In this document: piece by piece, positions 48,956 through 56,591 of the stretch | Layout of the letters: every line of letters starts with the position of its first letter | Numbering within the stretch: the first letter of the stretch is position 1 | Notes under the pieces: generated by a model | Database searches by the model: none | Seen by the model: only the letters and a program-made list of their open reading frames with translations | What the model was told of the DNA's origin: nothing | Position numbers and translations under genes: made by a program | From: Microbacterium enclense | GTDB lineage: Bacteria; Actinomycetota; Actinomycetes; Actinomycetales; Microbacteriaceae | Assembly (NCBI GenBank): GCA_038182865.1 | Contig: CP116226.1 | Location: forward strand, 1,550,001-1,614,000 | DNA length: 64,000 bases | Direction: 5' to 3'

Positions 48956-49482
48956 GTGCGCAACGGCATCCCCGGAAGAGGGCGGCGTTCGAACCCCTCG
49001 CCGCACCGGAGGCGCGGAATCCGCGAATGCGGCGTCCGGCCGCGACCGTGGCGGGCGGGGTGCTGGTGTTGCTGCGCGCGATCTCGGGCGCGGTGTGGGG
49101 CGCGTCGATCGTCTTCGGGCTCCCGAGCTGGCTGCGTGCGGTCGCCGGTTTCGCCAACGGTGACAACACGATCCCCACCGACGACACGATCGATGACCTC
49201 GGGCTCTCCACCGACGTGTTCATCGGGCTGATCGCGGTCGTGTTCCTCATCCAGGTGGTGTTCGGCATCCTGCTGCTGCTCGGGAGCAACGCCGCGCGCA
49301 TCATCGTCATGGTCGTGTCGACCATCTCGATCTCGGCGGCTTTCGTGGGGTGGTGGGAGGTGGGCGACGAGATCACCGTCGGGACCACCCTGGTCACCCT
49401 GGCGCTGGACATCCTCGTGCTGCTGGCGTTGTCGAGTCGGGATGCCGCGGCCTATGCGCGTCGGAACGAGAGGGGACAGTGA
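48952..49482 (+). CDS. Membrane protein of unknown function
   Basis: 176 residues. A basic N-terminus (~30 residues) then four hydrophobic helices (VLVLLRAISGAVWGASIVFG, VFIGLIAVVFLIQVVFGILL, IIVMVVSTISISAAFVGWW, TLVTLALDILVLLALS). The segment after helix 1 is acidic (NGDNTIPTDDTIDDL). No family recognised. Coupled (GTGA) to the LssY_C gene, so they probably act together. Confidence 0.8.
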   Translation: MSAQRHPRKRAAFEPLAAPEARNPRMRRPAATVAGGVLVLLRAISGAVWGASIVFGLPSWLRAVAGFANGDNTIPTDDTIDDLGLSTDVFIGLIAVVFLIQVVFGILLLLGSNAARIIVMVVSTISISAAFVGWWEVGDEITVGTTLVTLALDILVLLALSSRDAAAYARRNERGQ

Positions 49483-49522
49483 CCCCCGAGGGCCTTCCGG
49501 GCCGGGCACAGGCGGGGCGGGT

Positions 49523-49528
49523 TAGCCT
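49523..49528 (+). promoter_or_regulatory. Candidate -10 box of the J-domain gene
   Basis: TAGCCT, followed by a ~26-nt leader before ATG 49561. Confidence 0.4.
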
Positions 49529-49560
49529 GTGAGACGCCCCGCACGCGCGCGGCGGAACGG

Positions 49561-50493
49561 ATGACGCAGGTGTTCGACAGCCCGATGTCGGTCTCGGCTT
49601 ACGAGGTGCTTCGCGTGACGGTCGACGTCGACGACGAGGCGTTGCGCCGCGCCTATCGCGCGCGGCTGCGCGAGACGCACCCCGACACCGGGGGCGATGC
49701 GGCCCTGTTCGTGCAGGTGCAGCGCGCGTGGGAGCTCATCGGCACACCCGAGGCTCGTGCCGCCTACGACCGCGGCCGGGGAACCGCACTCGGCGAATGG
49801 GGCGCGGGGTCGGCGGCATCCACCCCCTCCCGGCCGGACACGCGCCCCCGGGCACGCGCGTACGGTCAGCCCGGTGGCTGGCGACGGGAGCGATACCTGA
49901 CGCTCATCCGCGAGTGGGTGGGGCGCGGCGTCGACGTCGCCGATCCCTACGATCCGGCGCTCGTGCGCTCGGCGCCCCCCGAGATCCGGCACATCCTGGC
50001 CGACGCGCTCGCGGAGGAGGAGACGGCGCGGCTGGTGTCGGAACTGGGCATGGGCTACACGGTGTGGCACGACGTGTTCGCCGATCGAGACGGCCGCGAC
50101 CCGGAGCAGAAGGTCGATCACCTGGTGCTGGGCCCGAGCGGGCTCTACGCGATGCTGAGCGAGGACTTCGGCGGGCCCGTGGGCATCCGCCGCGGCGAGA
50201 TCTCGGGTGCGAACGTCATCGGGTCGCCGGTCACGCAGCTCGTCTCGCGCGCCCGCGTGATCGCGCGGGCGGCGGGTGTGCGCTTCAGCGGCGCGATCGT
50301 CGTGCTGCCGGATGACGCGGTGCTCGACGCGATCACCGATCTCGGGAAGGTGCGGGGTACCCCCGTGGCGCTCGTGACCCGCAGTGCCCTGACGACGCTG
50401 CTGCGGCGCGGGATCCCGGGCGCCCGGGAGGTCGGCGGCACCGAGTTGTTCGACATTCGCACGCGTCTCCAGCAGCGCGTGCGGCACGTCTGA
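49561..50493 (+). CDS. J-domain protein with C-terminal NERD-like domain
   Basis: 310 residues. Residues 12-70 are a DnaJ J-domain (YEVLRVTVDVDDEALRRAYR, HPD in ETHPDTGGD, AWELIGTPEARAAYD). After a Pro/Arg linker and a helical middle, residues ~185-290 read QKVDHLVLGPSGLYAM ... GAIVVLPD ... GTPVALVTRSALTTLL, resembling the nuclease-related NERD core (DHVVVGP-G-Y-I). No DnaK or GrpE is nearby. The fusion suggests Hsp70 recruitment to a DNA- or RNA-associated task, but catalytic residues are not verified. Confidence 0.85.
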   Translation: MTQVFDSPMSVSAYEVLRVTVDVDDEALRRAYRARLRETHPDTGGDAALFVQVQRAWELIGTPEARAAYDRGRGTALGEWGAGSAASTPSRPDTRPRARAYGQPGGWRRERYLTLIREWVGRGVDVADPYDPALVRSAPPEIRHILADALAEEETARLVSELGMGYTVWHDVFADRDGRDPEQKVDHLVLGPSGLYAMLSEDFGGPVGIRRGEISGANVIGSPVTQLVSRARVIARAAGVRFSGAIVVLPDDAVLDAITDLGKVRGTPVALVTRSALTTLLRRGIPGAREVGGTELFDIRTRLQQRVRHV

Positions 50494-50598
50494 GGGCGCC
50501 GTCCGCGCCCTTTTCGGCGGATCGGCGCTCCCACGGTGGGTCGAGGGTTCGGTGACTCCCGCAGGCGTGCGGGGGCGCGCGAGCGACCGCGTCGTGCC

Positions 50599-50604
50599 TA
50601 GGGT
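50599..50604 (+). promoter_or_regulatory. -10 box, leaderless DUF5302 gene
   Basis: TAGGGT ends 6 nt before ATG 50611. Confidence 0.55.
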
Positions 50605-50610
50605 GGGGAC

Positions 50611-50793
50611 ATGAGTACGGACGAGACCTCGGGTGCCTCGGCATCCGACGAGATGAAGCGCAAGTTCAAGGAAGCGCTGGAGAAGAAGAACGGGCAGCAG
50701 CGCGCGGGCCAGGCGCACCTCGACGGCAACTCAGCCGTCCACGGCACGCACGCCGCCGTGACGAAGCGCGAGTTCCGCCGCAAGAGCGGGTGA
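50611..50793 (+). CDS. DUF5302-type small protein
   Basis: 60 residues, very hydrophilic: DEMKRKFKEALEKKNGQQR followed by HLDGNSAVHGTHAAVTKREF and a basic end (RRKSG). This matches the actinobacterial DUF5302 pattern; function unknown. It is monocistronic, convergent with the thiamine operon 34 bp away. Confidence 0.85.
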   Translation: MSTDETSGASASDEMKRKFKEALEKKNGQQRAGQAHLDGNSAVHGTHAAVTKREFRRKSG

Positions 50794-50827
50794 TCCGGTG
50801 CGAGGCCCCCTCGCGGGGTGAGCTCGC

Positions 50828-52261
50828 TCAGCGCCGGAGAGGCGCCTCGAAGAAGGCGAGCTCCAGCGCCATCGACCGGTCATAAGCGGCGGCCATCGCG
50901 GCGCGGTCGGCAGCGGACGCCGTGCGGGCAGCGGCATCCGTGATGCCGGCGGCTGTGGCCGACGAGGCTGCGAACGTCTCGTCGCCGTAGGCCGTCAGCC
51001 AGTCGGCGTATGCGTGGTCGGGAGCGAAGGTGCCGCGCCGGCGAGCGCCGATGTCGGTGTACAGCACGAAGCATGGCAGGATCGCGGCGACCAGTACCGC
51101 GTACGATCCGGTGGCGGACGCGGCGTGGAGGTGGTCGGTGTAGTCGAGGGTGGATGCCGCGGGCGCCAGGTCCGCAGGATCGACGTGGGACTGGTGCAGT
51201 GCGGCTTCCTCCTCGAGACACGACACCGACGCCGTGGCCCAGAACCGCTGTTGGTCGACGGTGGGAGCCAGCGCCGCTGCGCGCGCGAGGACCCGTGCGT
51301 ACTCGCGCAGATAGAGCAGATCCTGCCCGAGGTACCAGGTGAAGGCGTCGCGGTCGAGGTCACCGGATGCCAGTCCTCGCACGAACGCGCACGCGTCGAC
51401 GTCGGCGCGCGTCGAGGCCGTGGCATCCCATCGCTCGGCACTCCATGATCGCCCGAGGTCGATGTGAGGCCGCAGCTCGTGCAGATGGTCGATGGGTCCG
51501 TTGCCCTCACCCACGTGCAGCGCGTCGGCGTGCTCGAGGGCGCCGGTGAGCCAGCGCTTCGCGCGGGTCAGGGCCTCGGGCCACGGCATGCCGTGAGCGG
51601 CGAGCGTCGCCATCGCCGACGAGAGCGAGCACCCGGTGCCGTGGGTGTGGCGGGTGGTGACGCGGCGGCCGGACACGGAATGGACGCCGGTCGCATCGAC
51701 GATGGCATCCGGGCTCTGCTCGCCGTCGAGGTGTCCGCCTTTCAGCAGCACCGCGGTGGCGGCGCGGGCTGCGAGGGTCTGCGCCTGCGCGACCGCGGCG
51801 TCCCACGTCGTCGCGACGTGCTCGTCGACCAGCACGGCGAGCTCGGGCAGGTTCGGGGTCACGAGGTCGGCGCGGTGGCACAGCGCGCGGACCGCGGCCT
51901 CGGCATCGGCGTCGAGCAGCCGGTCGCCGCTGGTCGCGACCATGACGGGGTCGAGGACGACGAGTGACGGCCGCACCTCGGCCAGCCAGGCCGCGAGCGT
52001 CGCGACGACGTCGACGGAGCCGAGCATTCCGATCTTGACCGCGTCGATGGTCACATCGTCGCTGACCGCGCGCAGCTGCGCGTCGAGGAACGCGGTCGGC
52101 GGCACATGCACCTCCCGAACGCCGCGGGTGTTCTGGGCGACGAGCGCGGTGACGACGGCCATCCCGTAGCCGCCGAACGCCCCGATCGCCTTCAGATCGG
52201 CCTGGATGCCCGCACCTCCGGTGGGGTCGGTGCCCGCGATGCTGAGGACGCGAGGGATCAT
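50828..52261 (-). CDS. thiD: ThiD-TenA fusion: HMP(-P) kinase and thiaminase II-like domain
   Basis: 477 residues. Residues 1-~260 are ThiD (VLSIAGTDPTGGAGIQADLK, AVKIGMLGS, LDPVMVATSGDRLL, TRHTHGTGCSLSSA), phosphorylating hydroxymethylpyrimidine twice. Residues ~265-477 are a TenA domain (FTWYLGQDLLYLREYARVL, ILPCFVLYTDIGARRR with the conserved Cys), which salvages pyrimidine from degraded thiamine. The fusion lets one polypeptide deliver and phosphorylate the pyrimidine. ATG 52261 has GGGAGG upstream and overlaps the thiE stop. Last gene of thiM-thiE-thiD/tenA. Confidence 0.94.
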   Translation of the reverse strand: MIPRVLSIAGTDPTGGAGIQADLKAIGAFGGYGMAVVTALVAQNTRGVREVHVPPTAFLDAQLRAVSDDVTIDAVKIGMLGSVDVVATLAAWLAEVRPSLVVLDPVMVATSGDRLLDADAEAAVRALCHRADLVTPNLPELAVLVDEHVATTWDAAVAQAQTLAARAATAVLLKGGHLDGEQSPDAIVDATGVHSVSGRRVTTRHTHGTGCSLSSAMATLAAHGMPWPEALTRAKRWLTGALEHADALHVGEGNGPIDHLHELRPHIDLGRSWSAERWDATASTRADVDACAFVRGLASGDLDRDAFTWYLGQDLLYLREYARVLARAAALAPTVDQQRFWATASVSCLEEEAALHQSHVDPADLAPAASTLDYTDHLHAASATGSYAVLVAAILPCFVLYTDIGARRRGTFAPDHAYADWLTAYGDETFAASSATAAGITDAAARTASAADRAAMAAAYDRSMALELAFFEAPLRR

Positions 52262-52905
52262 GCTCCCGCCTCCCATGCGGCGCGCAGGTGGCGCACGGCC
52301 GCGCCGGGGTCGTCGGAGCCGCAGATCGCCGAGACGACCGCGATCCCCGCTGCGCCCGCGGTGCGAAGCGGTGCCGCGTCGTCGACGTCGATTCCGCCGA
52401 TCGCGACGCAGGGCAGGGTTGTCGATGCCGCGAGCTCCGCGAAACCGTCGATGCCCAGCGGTCGCGGGTGATCGGGCTTCGTGGTCGTGGCACGGATCAC
52501 GCCGACGCCGAGGTAGTCCAGGGTCCCGGCCGGGAACGCCGCTGCTGCGGCGAGGTGCGCGGGGGTGTTCGCCGTCCACCCCACGACGGCGTCCGGGCCG
52601 AGGAGCGCGCGGGCCGCGTCGACCGGGAGGTCGCTCTGGCCGAGATGGATGCCGTCGACCCGGGCGCCGCGCTCTCGCGCGGCGAGCACGACGTCGAGGC
52701 GGTCGTCGACGAGGAACGTGCACCTCCCGGCGATGACGTCGGCGAGCTCGAGGGTGCGGGCGAAGAGTTCGCCGCCGGTCGCGATCTTGTCGCGCAGCTG
52801 TACGACGCTCACGCCGGCGGTGACGGCGTGGTCGACGATCTCACGCAGTCGTGGGAACGGCACGCGGTGGTCGGTGACGAGGTGCAGGGACAGGTCGCCG
52901 GTCAT
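52258..52905 (-). CDS. thiE: Thiamine-phosphate synthase
   Basis: 215 residues, TIM barrel. Couples HMP-PP and thiazole phosphate. Seen: LHLVTDHRVPF, GVSVVQLRDK, FLVDDRLDVVLA, GIHLGQSDLPVDAAR, YLGVGVIRATTTKPDHP (usually GPVFPTxTK, here modified) and CVAIGGID. It overlaps thiM and thiD by 4 nt each; GTGGAGG is in front of the ATG. Confidence 0.93.
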   Translation of the reverse strand: MTGDLSLHLVTDHRVPFPRLREIVDHAVTAGVSVVQLRDKIATGGELFARTLELADVIAGRCTFLVDDRLDVVLAARERGARVDGIHLGQSDLPVDAARALLGPDAVVGWTANTPAHLAAAAAFPAGTLDYLGVGVIRATTTKPDHPRPLGIDGFAELAASTTLPCVAIGGIDVDDAAPLRTAGAAGIAVVSAICGSDDPGAAVRHLRAAWEAGA

Positions 52906-53714
52906 CGTGCCGCCTCCACGCGGCCGTCGAGGTCGACGGACTGCACGGCGGCGATTTCGTCGAGGAAGGCGACCGCGAACGATCCCGGCCCGCGGGATCC
53001 GGATGCCGCCCGCTCCGACGCGACGGCCCAGACGGCGCTCGCTGCGCTCGCAGCGTCGAAGGGGGATACCACCGCAGCGAAGGCCGCCATCGCCGCGCCG
53101 AGGGCGCAGCCGCCGCCCGTGACCTTGGTCAGCAGCGCGCTGCCGCCGGGGACGCGCGCGGTGCGGGTGGCATCCACGATCAGGTCGATCTCGCCCGAGA
53201 CGGCGACCGTGCCTCCGGTGCGTGTCGCCAGGTCTCGGGCGGCGTCGAGAGCGTCGTCGGCTGCGTCGGTCGCGTCGACACCGCGTCCGCCCGCGCCGAC
53301 GCCCGCGAGGGCGAGGATCTCCGACGCGTTGCCGCGGATGATCGCGGGGCGGGCGTAGAGCAGCTCGTGCGCCAGGGCTGTGCGGACGGGGAGCGCCCCG
53401 ACCGCGACGGGGTCGAGAACCCACGGGGTGCCCGCTCCGGCGGCTTCGCGGGCAGCGTCGCGCTGTTCCGCCGTGGGGGTGCCCAGGTTGATCAGGATGC
53501 CCCCGGCGATCCCGGCGAAGAGCCCCGCTTCGCCGGGGATATCGCACATCGCGGGGGCGGCGCCGAGGGCGAGGAGCGCGTTGGCGGTGAAGTTCGTCAC
53601 CACCGCGTTCGTGATGCACTGCGTCAGGGGCGCAGCCTCACGGAGGAGGTCGAGCGCGGTCCCGGGAGCAGGCTCGGTGGGGGTGGACGGAAACGACGAC
53701 GTGCGAACGACCAT
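52902..53714 (-). CDS. thiM: Hydroxyethylthiazole kinase
   Basis: 270 residues, ribokinase-like. Phosphorylates the thiazole alcohol for salvage. Seen: TQCITNAVVTNFTANALLALGAAPAM, GILINLGT, WVLDPVAVGALPVRT, IIRGNASEILALAG and KVTGGGCALGAAMAAF. Start ATG 53714 has GAAGGGA 8 nt upstream; that GAAGGGA is also the 3-prime strand of the TPP riboswitch, which explains regulation. An ATG three codons earlier overlaps the aptamer end. Confidence 0.94.
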   Translation of the reverse strand: MVVRTSSFPSTPTEPAPGTALDLLREAAPLTQCITNAVVTNFTANALLALGAAPAMCDIPGEAGLFAGIAGGILINLGTPTAEQRDAAREAAGAGTPWVLDPVAVGALPVRTALAHELLYARPAIIRGNASEILALAGVGAGGRGVDATDAADDALDAARDLATRTGGTVAVSGEIDLIVDATRTARVPGGSALLTKVTGGGCALGAAMAAFAAVVSPFDAASAASAVWAVASERAASGSRGPGSFAVAFLDEIAAVQSVDLDGRVEAAR

Positions 53715-53723
53715 TCGCGACAT

Positions 53724-53797
53724 CCCTTCGCTAGTACGAACTAGATCAGGTTCGACGGGTGTGTTCTCAGCCCTCGTGGGCACCCCGTGTCACTGCG
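53724..53797 (-). ncRNA. TPP riboswitch before thiM
   Basis: Reading minus: ACGGGGTGCC, GGCTGAGA, ACACCCG, GAACCTGATCT and CTAGCGAAGGGA occur in the order of the conserved THI box. The final GAAGGGA is the apparent Shine-Dalgarno of thiM, so ligand binding probably blocks translation. Confidence 0.92.
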
Positions 53798-53801
53798 GGC
53801 G

Positions 53802-53807
53802 ACGCTA
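53802..53807 (-). promoter_or_regulatory. -10 box of the thiM operon
   Basis: TAGCGT, about 7 nt before the 5-prime end of the riboswitch. Confidence 0.5.
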
Positions 53808-53834
53808 GCACAGCGGTCAGGTCAGAACGGAGCA

Positions 53835-53877
53835 CGGTCGGGCTCCGGCGAACCCCACGCGGAACCCCGCCCGACCG
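53835..53877 (-). terminator. Hairpin after the GntR gene
   Basis: CGGTCGGGC and GCCCGACCG pair perfectly (9 bp) around a 25-nt GC-rich loop, 10 bp past the GntR stop and just upstream of the thiM promoter. It would insulate the two operons. There is no T-run. Confidence 0.55.
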
Positions 53878-53886
53878 CCCGGCCGC

Positions 53887-54243
53887 CTAGCCGTCAGCCA
53901 ACGCCGCCCGCACGAGCTGAACAGCGTCCTCGGGCGCGATGCCCAGGCGGCGCGCGGCATCGGCGTACGTCCGCGCGGCCTGAGCTGCCTGCGCCGACGC
54001 GGAGTCCGTCCCGCGCACGAGCGTCCCCGCCCGGCCGCGCGTCTCGACGTAGCCCGCTTCCTCGAGCTCTTTGTACGCGCGGGCGACCGTGTTGGCCGCC
54101 AAGCTCAGCTCGGTCGCGAGTGTCCGAACCGGCGGGAGCCGCGTCCCCGCGACCAGCGAGCCGTCCTCGATCGCGGCGATGATCGCCGCGCGCACCTGCT
54201 CGTACGGCGGCGTCGGCGAGGTGGCATCCACTCGGATCTTCAC
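53887..54243 (-). CDS. GntR-family regulator, YtrA-like
   Basis: 118 residues. A winged HTH typical of GntR (PYEQVRAAIIAAIEDGSL, LPPVRTLATELSLAANTVAR, AYKELEEAGYVETRGRAGTLV) and only a ~45-residue helical tail (ARTYADAARRLGIAPEDAVQ), the size of the YtrA subgroup that often controls ABC transporters. GTG 54243 lies 4 bp after the carboxypeptidase stop, so both are co-transcribed. No ABC gene is attached. Confidence 0.9.
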   Translation of the reverse strand: MKIRVDATSPTPPYEQVRAAIIAAIEDGSLVAGTRLPPVRTLATELSLAANTVARAYKELEEAGYVETRGRAGTLVRGTDSASAQAAQAARTYADAARRLGIAPEDAVQLVRAALADG

Positions 54244-54247
54244 CGGA

Positions 54248-55813
54248 TCACCCGTTCAGGCCGAACAGGTCGAGCGGATGCGTCAGTCGCCACCAGGGGT
54301 CGGGTGGCTCGATCGTGCTGGTCAGGCGCGCGTCGACCGTGTCGGTGTCGAGGGGGCCGGTCACGGTGAGTGCGCCCACGACGTCGCCGGCTTCGCGGGA
54401 CTCGCCGAGGTCGAAGCGTGCCGAGGTCTGGGCTGCGGCGCCGTTCCACAGCACCACGGTCGCGTCGGCCGTGGTCACGACGTCGGACTTCTGCCCCCAC
54501 AGCGTCTCGACGCGGCCGACCACCGTGCCCGAGGTCACCGACGGTCGCGGTTGGAGTTCTTCGCCGATGCGCGCGAACAGGTCGCGGCTGGCCTGGTTGC
54601 GCGCATCCGGTCCGGGCTGGCCGAGCACAGCCGCGTAGGCCCGCACGGTGATGGTGCCGATGGTGAAGTCCTTCGCCGAGAGCAGGTTCCACGCGTCGAG
54701 CGTTCCGGTCTTGATCCCGACGATGCCGGGATCGGCGAGCAGGGGGTTGCCGTTCTTGAACGTGCCGGCCCCGGGCAGCGTCAACTCGGGGGTGCGGACG
54801 ATCTCGGCGATCACGGGATTCGCGAGGGCCTTCTCGGCGAGCGAGATGAGGGCGGCCGGAGTCGCGATGTTGCCGGCCTCGATCCCGGTCGGGTTGACGA
54901 TCGTGATCCCCGTGATCCCGCGCTCGCTGAGGTAGGTGTTGGCGGCGGCGGCGAAGTCGGCGTTCGAGGGGAAGAGATCGGATGCCAGGCGCTGGGCGTA
55001 GTTGTTCGCCGAGGCGATCAGCATGCCCTGTAGCATCTGCAGCTCGCTGAGGCTGCCGTCGACCGGCACGTCGAGCGACGACTCTCCGCGAGCGCGGTAC
55101 TGCCAGTAGTCGGCACTGTCGGCCTGCGTGAAGGCGTACGAGGGCCCCTGCTCACCCGGTGCGAGCGGGAGCCGGTCGAGCACGACCAGGGCGGTCACCA
55201 GCTTGGTGATGCTCGCGATCGACTCCGGCGCACTCGCCGACGAGGACAACTCCCCGGGGACGCCTTCCAGGGCGATCGCCGCCTCTCCCTCGGCGGGCCA
55301 GGCGGGCGAGGCGGCGGGAGCGGCGATCGGCTGCACGGCGACGGATCGCACCGTGGGCTGCACAGCGGTGAGGGGCCACAGCAGGGTCGTCGCGGCGTAG
55401 GCGCCGAGGATGAGGACGAGGAGGATCGTCGGGACGACGGTCGCGGGCCGCAGGATCGAGCGGCGGCGTCGACCGGCGAGCAGATCGGCCGGGCGTCCGG
55501 TGGCGCCCGAGACGACGAACGCGGGCGCCGGGCGCGGGGCCGCGGCCGCGTCGGGATCGACCCAGCCGAGCGCTCCGAGCGCGACGCGCGTCGAGTCCGG
55601 TCCGGATGCGCTGGCCTCGGTCGAGTCGGGCGCCGGCTCGGCGGGCGGCGCGGGAGCGGCGTCCGGAGCCTGCTCTCGCGGTACGGCCGCCGGCTCTCCA
55701 CCCGCGGACACCTCCGCGTCGCGTCCGGGCGAGGGCGCGGAGTCCGCGTGGTCGGTGGGCAGATCGGCGGAGTCGCGCGCGGCGCGCCGCGTGGCCGGGG
55801 TCTGCTCGTGCAC
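54248..55813 (-). CDS. Serine-type D-Ala-D-Ala carboxypeptidase (PBP, peptidase S11 type)
   Basis: 521 residues. A ~125-residue cytoplasmic Ala/Pro/Glu-rich N-terminus, one transmembrane helix (ATVVPTILLVLILGAYAATT), then a penicillin-binding domain with SITKLVTA (SxxK), SANNYA (SxN) and GIKTGTLD (KTG). It trims peptidoglycan stem peptides outside the membrane. The long acidic cytoplasmic part is unusual. GTG 55813 is 6 nt after TAGCGT, so leaderless. It shares a tight divergent promoter region with the TPP-controlled ykoE operon. Confidence 0.9.
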   Translation of the reverse strand: MHEQTPATRRAARDSADLPTDHADSAPSPGRDAEVSAGGEPAAVPREQAPDAAPAPPAEPAPDSTEASASGPDSTRVALGALGWVDPDAAAAPRPAPAFVVSGATGRPADLLAGRRRRSILRPATVVPTILLVLILGAYAATTLLWPLTAVQPTVRSVAVQPIAAPAASPAWPAEGEAAIALEGVPGELSSSASAPESIASITKLVTALVVLDRLPLAPGEQGPSYAFTQADSADYWQYRARGESSLDVPVDGSLSELQMLQGMLIASANNYAQRLASDLFPSNADFAAAANTYLSERGITGITIVNPTGIEAGNIATPAALISLAEKALANPVIAEIVRTPELTLPGAGTFKNGNPLLADPGIVGIKTGTLDAWNLLSAKDFTIGTITVRAYAAVLGQPGPDARNQASRDLFARIGEELQPRPSVTSGTVVGRVETLWGQKSDVVTTADATVVLWNGAAAQTSARFDLGESREAGDVVGALTVTGPLDTDTVDARLTSTIEPPDPWWRLTHPLDLFGLNG

Positions 55814-55819
55814 CCGCCC

Positions 55820-55825
55820 ACGCTA
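55820..55825 (-). promoter_or_regulatory. -10 box, leaderless carboxypeptidase gene
   Basis: TAGCGT ends 6 nt before GTG 55813. Its -35 would fall on the TATACT box of the divergent promoter. Confidence 0.5.
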
Positions 55826-55840
55826 CCCCGGCCGTCTGTC

Positions 55841-55846
55841 TATACT
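55841..55846 (+). promoter_or_regulatory. -10 box of the ykoEDC operon
   Basis: TATACT, about 10-15 nt before the TPP riboswitch begins. Confidence 0.55.
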
Positions 55847-55855
55847 CGTCAGCAC

Positions 55856-55944
55856 AACCACGGGAGTCCGGTGAGCCGGGCTGAGAGGAAGCGAATCCAC
55901 GCTTCGACCGTCGAACCTGATCCGGATCATGCCGGCGCAGGGAG
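55856..55944 (+). ncRNA. TPP riboswitch before ykoE
   Basis: CACGGGAGTCCGG, GGGCTGAGAGGAAG, a variable stem (GCGAATCCACGC), ACCGTCGAACCTGAT, CCGGATCATGCCGG and GCGCAGGGAGG follow the THI-box order. The Shine-Dalgarno GGAGGAG for ykoE overlaps its end. It is longer than the thiM element because of the variable stem. Confidence 0.93.
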
Positions 55945-55952
55945 GAGAGAAA

Positions 55953-56591
55953 ATGCACACGTCCACGTCTGCGCGCACGGCCCCCGCTGTCGCCACATCC
56001 CACCGCTTCCGTTGGCGGGTCGTCGACATCGTCGTCGCCGCCGTGCTGGGTGTGGCGATCGGTCTCGTCTTCTGGGGCTGGAACACTGTCGGCGGCCTGT
56101 GGTTCGTCGCGATGGACGGTCTCACGCCCGGCCTCGGCGGCATCGCCGTCGGGATCTGGCTCATCGGCGGCGTGATCGGCGGTCTGATCATCCGCAAGCC
56201 GGGAGCAGCCCTGCTCGTCGAGGTGATCGCCGCCGTCGTCTCGGCCCTCATCGGCAACGCGTGGGGTCCGCTCACGATCGTGTCGGGTCTGGCCCAGGGC
56301 CTCGGGGCCGAGCTGATCTTCCTCGCATTCCTCTATCTGCGCTTCTCGCTCCCGGTCGCGATGCTCGCCGGAGTCGGTGCGAGCGTCGGCGCGTGGGTCA
56401 ACGAGCTGTTCGTCGGCTCGTCGCCCAACATCGCCAAGACGGTCGAGTTCAACCTCATCTACCTCGGCACCCTCGTCGTCTCGGGCGCCCTCCTGGCGGG
56501 TCTCGTCGGCTGGCTTCTCGTTCGCGCCCTCGCCGCGACGGGGGCGCTCAGCCGCTTCGCCGCCGGGCGGGAAGCGCGCCGCGACGTCTGA
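55953..56591 (+). CDS. ykoE: YkoE-type ECF transporter substrate-binding subunit (thiamine precursor)
   Basis: 212 residues, about six membrane helices (VDIVVAAVLGVAIGLVFWGW, GIAVGIWLIGGVIGGLIIRK, LLVEVIAAVVSALIGNAWG, ...). It matches YkoE, the S-component for hydroxymethylpyrimidine or thiamine uptake, and TPP riboswitch control supports that. ATG 55953 directly follows GGAGGAGAGAAA. Its stop shares the A of the ykoD start (TGATG). Confidence 0.92.
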   Translation: MHTSTSARTAPAVATSHRFRWRVVDIVVAAVLGVAIGLVFWGWNTVGGLWFVAMDGLTPGLGGIAVGIWLIGGVIGGLIIRKPGAALLVEVIAAVVSALIGNAWGPLTIVSGLAQGLGAELIFLAFLYLRFSLPVAMLAGVGASVGAWVNELFVGSSPNIAKTVEFNLIYLGTLVVSGALLAGLVGWLLVRALAATGALSRFAAGREARRDV

